This document shows, in pieces, positions 32,633 through 36,603 of a stretch of 36,603 nt of DNA. The notes beneath the pieces were generated by a model, which did no database searches, was not told where the DNA came from, and saw nothing but the letters and a program-made list of their open reading frames with translations. Source of the stretch: Pseudanabaena sp. M53BS1SP1A06MG (lineage in GTDB: Bacteria; Cyanobacteriota; Cyanobacteriia; Pseudanabaenales; Pseudanabaenaceae); assembly GCA_020404105.1 (NCBI GenBank), contig JADBWH010000101.1, positions 1 to 36,603 on the forward strand, given 5' to 3'. Position 1 is the stretch's first letter, and every line of letters begins with the position of its first letter. Both the position numbers and the translations under genes were made by a program.

Positions 32633-33361
32633 CTACAAATTGAGATAGAAGTCCTTAACTAGAGAGATGTAATCTTCTGTATAAATATGTTTACTTTTCT
32701 CAATTGTAAGCGTAGTTTCTTGTAACGGAAATTTTGTTTTGCTCAATTCCAGAGCAATCCGCTTGATCGGGCTATCTAGCCTTGGTTTGATGTTTACTTG
32801 GCGATCGCACCACAAGTCAAAAGCCTGAGCCTGATGCAAAAACTTATGGGCTAAATCTGTAGGATAAATTACGGCTAAATGACCAGATTGTTTGAGTAAA
32901 CGACTGGCTATATGGAGAATATCTGTCTGTAGCAGACTATCGCTATGTCTTGCTAGGGTGCGTGATGTTGCTAATGCTTTATAGGCTTTTTCAAAAAATG
33001 GCGGATTAGAAATAATCAGATCGTATTGCTGGTGGCAGGTAACTGCAAAGCCCTGAATTCTTGCATGATAGATCTTGATGCGATCGCCCCAAGGTGAATT
33101 TTGCGTATTATCCTGAGCCTGCCTATAGGCTGCATCATCAATTTCGACGGCATCAATTTGGGTTGTTGTAGATTTTTGCGATCGCTGTGCCAGCATTAAG
33201 GCAAGTATTCCTGTACCAGTGCCAATATCCAAGATTTGGGCATTCTCAGGAACATTTACCCATGCACCCAATAAAATTCCGTCCGTCCCCACTTTCATCG
33301 CACATTGATCTTGTTTGATCGCAAATTGTTTGAATAAGAAAGAGTGATTCTGCCTTCCCAT
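32633..33361 (-). CDS. trmN6: tRNA1(Val) (adenine-37-N6)-methyltransferase-like protein
   Basis: A SAM-dependent N6-adenine methyltransferase of the TrmN6/YfiC type, about 242 residues. FKQFAIKQDQCAMKVGTDGI and LLGAWV form the characteristic N-terminal block. The SAM loop is ILDIGTGTGILALMLAQRS and the catalytic motif is DLIISNPPFF (NPPF). The open frame reaches GTG 33394, but that codon lies inside the thrC terminator hairpin, so ATG 33361 (MGRQNHSFLFKQF) is the better start. YfiC modifies A37 of tRNA-Val in E. coli; the same role here is inferred. Confidence 0.88.
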   Translation of the reverse strand: MGRQNHSFLFKQFAIKQDQCAMKVGTDGILLGAWVNVPENAQILDIGTGTGILALMLAQRSQKSTTTQIDAVEIDDAAYRQAQDNTQNSPWGDRIKIYHARIQGFAVTCHQQYDLIISNPPFFEKAYKALATSRTLARHSDSLLQTDILHIASRLLKQSGHLAVIYPTDLAHKFLHQAQAFDLWCDRQVNIKPRLDSPIKRIALELSKTKFPLQETTLTIEKSKHIYTEDYISLVKDFYLNL

Positions 33362-33382
33362 ATGTGTAATTCCTGAGAAACC

Positions 33383-33409
33383 AAAAAGCAGCACATTGTG
33401 CTGCTTTTT
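33383..33409 (-). terminator. rho-independent terminator of thrC
   Basis: AAAAAGCAGCAC (33383-33394) and GTGCTGCTTTTT (33398-33409) pair perfectly around ATT. On the minus strand the stem ends in five T, 80 bases after the thrC stop. It also rules out the upstream GTG start for trmN6. Confidence 0.85.
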
Positions 33410-33426
33410 AGTGAATTAGAAAGATT

Positions 33427-33467
33427 TTGAAACCTTCGCAAAGAGACGGTTTCAAGTTAGTGCAAAG
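33427..33467 (+). repeat. dispersed hairpin repeat, family 1, short copy D
   Basis: TTGAAACC (33427-33434) pairs with GGTTTCAA (33448-33455) around TTCGCAAAGAGAC. The tail GTTAGTGCAAAG follows directly. Bases 33448-33467 match 6430-6449 at 18 of 20 positions or better, so the long stem of copy A seems to have been lost here. Confidence 0.7.
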
Positions 33468-33488
33468 AGGTATAAATATTAAACAGAA

Positions 33489-34796
33489 TTAAACAGAAAC
33501 AGTTTGCCATTCGAGTCGCTCTAGAGTGTGAGAACGTTCTAGCGCACGCTCAAAGCTATCAAGTTTAGGTTCAATCAGGAAGGGTTCGCCAACATAACCT
33601 TGAACTGCCTCTTGAGTCTTCAAACCATTACCAGTGATATAAACCACGGTAGTTTCTTCAGGATCAATCTTGCCTGCTTCAACTAGCTTTTTCAGAACAG
33701 CGATCGTGGTTCCACCCGCAGTTTCCGTGAAAATACCTTCTGTTTCGGCAAGTAACTTCATTGCTTGGATAATTTCATCATCGTTGACAGATTCAATGTT
33801 GCCATTAGTCTTGTTCGCAATGTCGATCGCATAGATACCATCCGCAGGATTACCGATCGCAATACTCTTAGCAATGGTCTTCGGCTTAACGGGAGTAATA
33901 AAGTCGCGACCTTCTTTAAATGCTGAAGCAATAGGAGAACAACCCTCAGCTTGAGCACCACTGAAACGCACAGGTTTATCTTCCACTAAACCCACCTTCA
34001 CAAACTCATTGAAGCCCTTATAGATCTTGGTGAAGAGAGAACCAGATGCTAAAGGTGCAACGATATGATCGGGAAGTTTCCATCCGAGTTGCTCAATTAC
34101 TTCATAGCCAAGAGTCTTAGAGCCTTCAGAGTAGTACGGACGGAGGTTGATATTCACAAAGCCCCAACCGTGAGTATTAGCAACTTCTGAGCAAAGACGG
34201 TTTACTTGGTCGTAGTTACCATGGACGGAGAAAACTTTAGGATTGTAAATGGTTGTGCCAAGTACTTTGCCTGCTTCGAGGTCAGAGGGGATGAAGACAC
34301 AACACTCCAAGCCTGCATGAGCAGCGATCGCCGCAGTAGAGTTGGCAAGATTACCAGTACTAGCGCAAGCTACGGTAGTAAAACCTAATTCACGGGCGCG
34401 ACTGAGGGCAACCGAAACAACGCGATCCTTGAAACTCAAGGTAGGCATATTCACGGCATCATTCTTAATGTAGAGATTTTTGATGCCGAGGCGCTTGGCA
34501 AGGCGATTGGCTCTGATCAGGGGAGTCATGCCTGTAGATACATCAATATAGTTGTCAGTTTTGACTGGTAAGAAATCACGATAGCGCCAGATGGAGAGGG
34601 GACCAGCTTGAATAGTTGCACGGCTGACCTTGGCGGCGATCGCCTCGTAGTTGTAGGCAACTTCTAGAGGACCAAAGCACAATTCACAAACGTGCATCGC
34701 CTTAGCTTCGTACTCTGCACCACATTCTTTGCATTTGAGATTACTGAAGGTATCAACACGCTCACTGGTGTAAGGAGAAGCAATGGTTGCTGTCAT
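33489..34796 (-). CDS. thrC: threonine synthase
   Basis: ThrC is a PLP enzyme that converts O-phosphohomoserine to threonine. The 435 residues start with a zinc-ribbon-like segment (C22, C25, C37, C40 in CKEC...CELC). The PLP-binding lysine K123 lies in LSFKDRVVSVAL, followed by CASTGNLANSTAAIAAHAG and, near the C-terminus, TAGGTTIAVLKKL. This matches the long cyanobacterial/archaeal class. It is monocistronic, with a clear terminator downstream. The 270-base upstream spacer shows no riboswitch I recognise. Confidence 0.96.
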   Translation of the reverse strand: MTATIASPYTSERVDTFSNLKCKECGAEYEAKAMHVCELCFGPLEVAYNYEAIAAKVSRATIQAGPLSIWRYRDFLPVKTDNYIDVSTGMTPLIRANRLAKRLGIKNLYIKNDAVNMPTLSFKDRVVSVALSRARELGFTTVACASTGNLANSTAAIAAHAGLECCVFIPSDLEAGKVLGTTIYNPKVFSVHGNYDQVNRLCSEVANTHGWGFVNINLRPYYSEGSKTLGYEVIEQLGWKLPDHIVAPLASGSLFTKIYKGFNEFVKVGLVEDKPVRFSGAQAEGCSPIASAFKEGRDFITPVKPKTIAKSIAIGNPADGIYAIDIANKTNGNIESVNDDEIIQAMKLLAETEGIFTETAGGTTIAVLKKLVEAGKIDPEETTVVYITGNGLKTQEAVQGYVGEPFLIEPKLDSFERALERSHTLERLEWQTVSV

Positions 34797-34986
34797 GTTT
34801 TTGATCGCTCTTTTAGTCGCTAAAAGTTTTTAGATTTTTTTGATTGAAATGAACCTTAACATATGAGTTTATAGTCGTCAAATATACCAGACTAAATTAG
34901 TCGGATATAAGAATCAAAAGCTTCAAGCAGCTAGCTACTCTAAGTTTTGGATTCTCTGAATTGCCATGCTAAGCACGACGCAAATA

Positions 34987-35031
34987 GCGGAAAATGGTAA
35001 AAACTGCACAGCAGTTTTTACCATTTTCCGC
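34987..35031. repeat. 21-bp perfect hairpin upstream of gdhA
   Basis: GCGGAAAATGGTAAAAACTGC (arm 34987-35007) pairs exactly with 35011-35031 around ACA. It lies in the divergent spacer between thrC and gdhA, 39 bases before the gdhA start, so it would be in the gdhA leader or promoter rather than after a gene. Confidence 0.75.
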
Positions 35032-35069
35032 TTTCGTCGAACTGACGTTAAATTACGCTGGAGTTACTG

Positions 35070-36353
35070 GTGTCAGAATCTTTATTTGATCAAGCAAGTG
35101 TTAGGCTTGCCGATGCGATCGCCCATGTTGATATTTCTGAAGATGCGATCGAACGTTTGAAGTCCCCAAAAGCAAGTTTACAAGTTTCCATTCCTGTACG
35201 CATGGATGATGGAACATTAAAGGTCTTTCAAGGCTATCGGGTACGCTACAACGATTTGCGAGGACCGACCAAAGGTGGTATCAGGTTTCACCCTAGTGTG
35301 AATATGGATGAGGTAAAGTCCTTAGCCTTTTGGATGACCTTTAAATGTGCCGCCGTGAATTTACCATTTGGGGGCGCAAAGGGTGGTGTTGCCGTTGATC
35401 CTAAGCAATTGTCCAAGTTTGAGCTAGAACGGCTCAGTCGTGGCTATATTGATGCGATCGCAGATTTTATGGGAGCTGATGTCGATATTCCCGCACCCGA
35501 TGTGCAGACGAACCAGACCATTATGGGCTGGATGGTAGATGAATATAGCAATATTCAACGTCAGCTCTGTCCTGCAGCAATCACTGGCAAGCCTTTAGCG
35601 ATGGGTGGCAGTGTTGGACGCGAAACCGCAACGGGGTTAGGAGCATTTTTTGTGATTGAGACTTTGCTGCCCTTACTCAAGAGGCAAAGGGAACAGACCA
35701 CAGTAGCAATCCAAGGATTTGGCAATGTTGGTGCGGCGATCGCTGATCTGCTCAGTCAAGCAGGTTACAAAGTTATAGCGGTAAGTGACTCTAAGGGCGG
35801 GATCTATGCACCGCAAGGATTAGATATTCCCAGCATTATCAGTTACAAAAATTCAACACGCAGCTTTCAAGCTGTTTACTGTCAGGATTCCGTGTGCAAC
35901 ATTGTCGAACATAAGAAGATTACCAATGAAGAATTACTTGAACTTGATGTCGATGTTTTGATTCCTGCGGCTCTGGAAAATCAAATTACGGAACATAATG
36001 CCCATCAAATTCATGCAAGATATATTTTCGAGATTGCTAATGGACCAGTCTCCCCTGCGGCGGATCGAATTTTAGAACAACAAGAGATTATGGTCTTTCC
36101 TGATATTTTAGTTAATGCAGGGGGTGTCACCGTCAGTTATTTTGAATGGGTGCAAAATCGCAGTGGCTTGTATTGGACAATTGAAGAAATCAATGATCGA
36201 CTTAAACAAAGCATGGTTGCGGAAACCCTCAGAATTTGGAAGATTGCCGAGCAAAAACAAATCTCCATGCGAACCGCCGCCTATGTTCATGCGTTAAAGC
36301 GACTAAGTGAAGCGATCGAGGCTAAAGGCACACGCGCTTACTATGCTCAATAA
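35070..36353 (+). CDS. gdhA: glutamate dehydrogenase (Glu/Leu/Phe/Val dehydrogenase family)
   Basis: This interconverts glutamate and 2-oxoglutarate plus ammonium with NAD(P)H. The 427 residues carry the substrate and catalytic lysines in GPTKGGIRFHP (K68), FKCAAVNLPF (K92) and GGAKGGVAVDP (K104), at the spacing of known hexameric GDHs. They are followed by the Rossmann motif VAIQGFGNVGAAIADLL (about 213-229). The start is GTG 35070 with GGAG 6 bases upstream; no ATG is available in the first 40 codons. Cyanobacteria mostly assimilate ammonium through GS-GOGAT, so GdhA is likely accessory. Confidence 0.95.
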   Translation: MSESLFDQASVRLADAIAHVDISEDAIERLKSPKASLQVSIPVRMDDGTLKVFQGYRVRYNDLRGPTKGGIRFHPSVNMDEVKSLAFWMTFKCAAVNLPFGGAKGGVAVDPKQLSKFELERLSRGYIDAIADFMGADVDIPAPDVQTNQTIMGWMVDEYSNIQRQLCPAAITGKPLAMGGSVGRETATGLGAFFVIETLLPLLKRQREQTTVAIQGFGNVGAAIADLLSQAGYKVIAVSDSKGGIYAPQGLDIPSIISYKNSTRSFQAVYCQDSVCNIVEHKKITNEELLELDVDVLIPAALENQITEHNAHQIHARYIFEIANGPVSPAADRILEQQEIMVFPDILVNAGGVTVSYFEWVQNRSGLYWTIEEINDRLKQSMVAETLRIWKIAEQKQISMRTAAYVHALKRLSEAIEAKGTRAYYAQ

Positions 36354-36354
36354 G

Positions 36355-36396
36355 GAAAAATTTTGTGACACAGCAATCCATATCACATAATTTTTC
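36355..36396 (+). terminator. AT-rich hairpin after gdhA
   Basis: GAAAAATTTTGTGA (36355-36368) pairs with TCACATAATTTTTC (36383-36396) with one mismatch, directly after the gdhA stop. It could be a terminator. The following GGGTCTAAAACCCC and AGAAGGACGG (36415-36437) look like the left end of the adjacent TnpB element. Confidence 0.45.
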
Positions 36397-36487
36397 TTAT
36401 CGGGAAATTGGGTCTAAAACCCCGTGCTAGAAGGACGGCTTTGTATTAATCTATGCTACAATATACAGCATAAGACTTACTAAATCC

Positions 36488-36603
36488 ATGTTAGTACTTG
36501 AAGCAAAACTTAAAGGCAAGACAGAGCAGTACAACCTCATAGATGAGGCGATTCGTACTGCTTTGTTTGTGCGTAATAAGGCTTTAAGGCTATGGATGGA
36601 TGT
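36488..36603 (+). CDS. tnpB: TnpB / OrfB transposon-encoded protein, N-terminal part (cut by window edge)
   Basis: ATG 36488 opens MLVLEAKLKGKTEQYN, followed by LIDEAIRTALFVRNKALRLWMDV, and runs off the end. This is the typical N-terminus of IS200/IS605-IS1341 OrfB (TnpB), the RNA-guided nuclease family ancestral to Cas12. No TnpA transposase gene is visible upstream, so it is probably an IS1341-type TnpB-only element. Whether the RuvC domain is intact, and where the guide RNA lies, is outside the window. Confidence 0.85.
   Translation, partial: MLVLEAKLKGKTEQYNLIDEAIRTALFVRNKALRLWMD

Noticed and set aside
34797-35069. Riboswitch or T-box-like leader in the thrC/gdhA spacer
   Set aside because: The spacer holds one long perfect hairpin and no conserved riboswitch core that I can recognise.

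Overview
This window looks like a chromosomal segment of a cyanobacterium, plausibly Pseudanabaena-like, although the genus is inference. The octamer GCGATCGC (HIP1) recurs through most of it. It carries a high-light-inducible chlorophyll-binding protein, a DUF6761-type protein, sufCD, a cryptochrome-DASH, Nat-type amino-acid transporter genes and cyanobacterial caspase/FGE-fold proteins. No rRNA, tRNA or CRISPR array was recognised.

Layout. 1-300: an IS66 transposase remnant and a G/C-rich inverted repeat. 0.3-7.7 kb: polyphosphate kinase, glutathione peroxidase, a P-loop kinase, a small basic repeat protein, tsaB, a DUF6761-like protein overlapping rsmG tail to tail, an Hlip, a protein made of two copies of one 61-residue unit, and a Uma2 nuclease. 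7.7-10.3 kb: a compositionally different, HIP1-free island. It has an attC-like site, a strong promoter with a double palindromic operator, a Tat-exported nitroreductase-like protein and a MarR regulator. 10.4-18.1 kb: a lipoprotein, a long AT-rich spacer, sufC-sufD, gyrB, two tandem DUF4189 secreted proteins and ruvC. 18.3-23.9 kb: a DUF1176-like lipoprotein, then a two-gene minus-strand unit (EACC1-like protein plus caspase/EF-hand/FGE-fold protein), a metallophosphoesterase and a natG-like permease. 23.9-36.6 kb: cry-DASH, a second FGE-fold protein on a degenerate kinase N-lobe, natE, a peptidoglycan-binding/beta-lactamase-fold protein, a membrane protein, an alpha/beta hydrolase, purE plus a phosphatase-like gene, trmN6, thrC, gdhA, and the start of a TnpB gene cut by the window edge.

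Most of the window is housekeeping. Three things stand out. First, the EACC1-caspase-FGE pair has the layout of a predicted conflict or programmed-death system, and the last 30 residues of its FGE domain look like a variable region of a diversity-generating retroelement (DGR). Second, the MarR/nitroreductase island carries its own regulation. Third, the spacers hold many long hairpins. Some share loops and tails while their stems differ but stay complementary, which marks dispersed structured repeat families.
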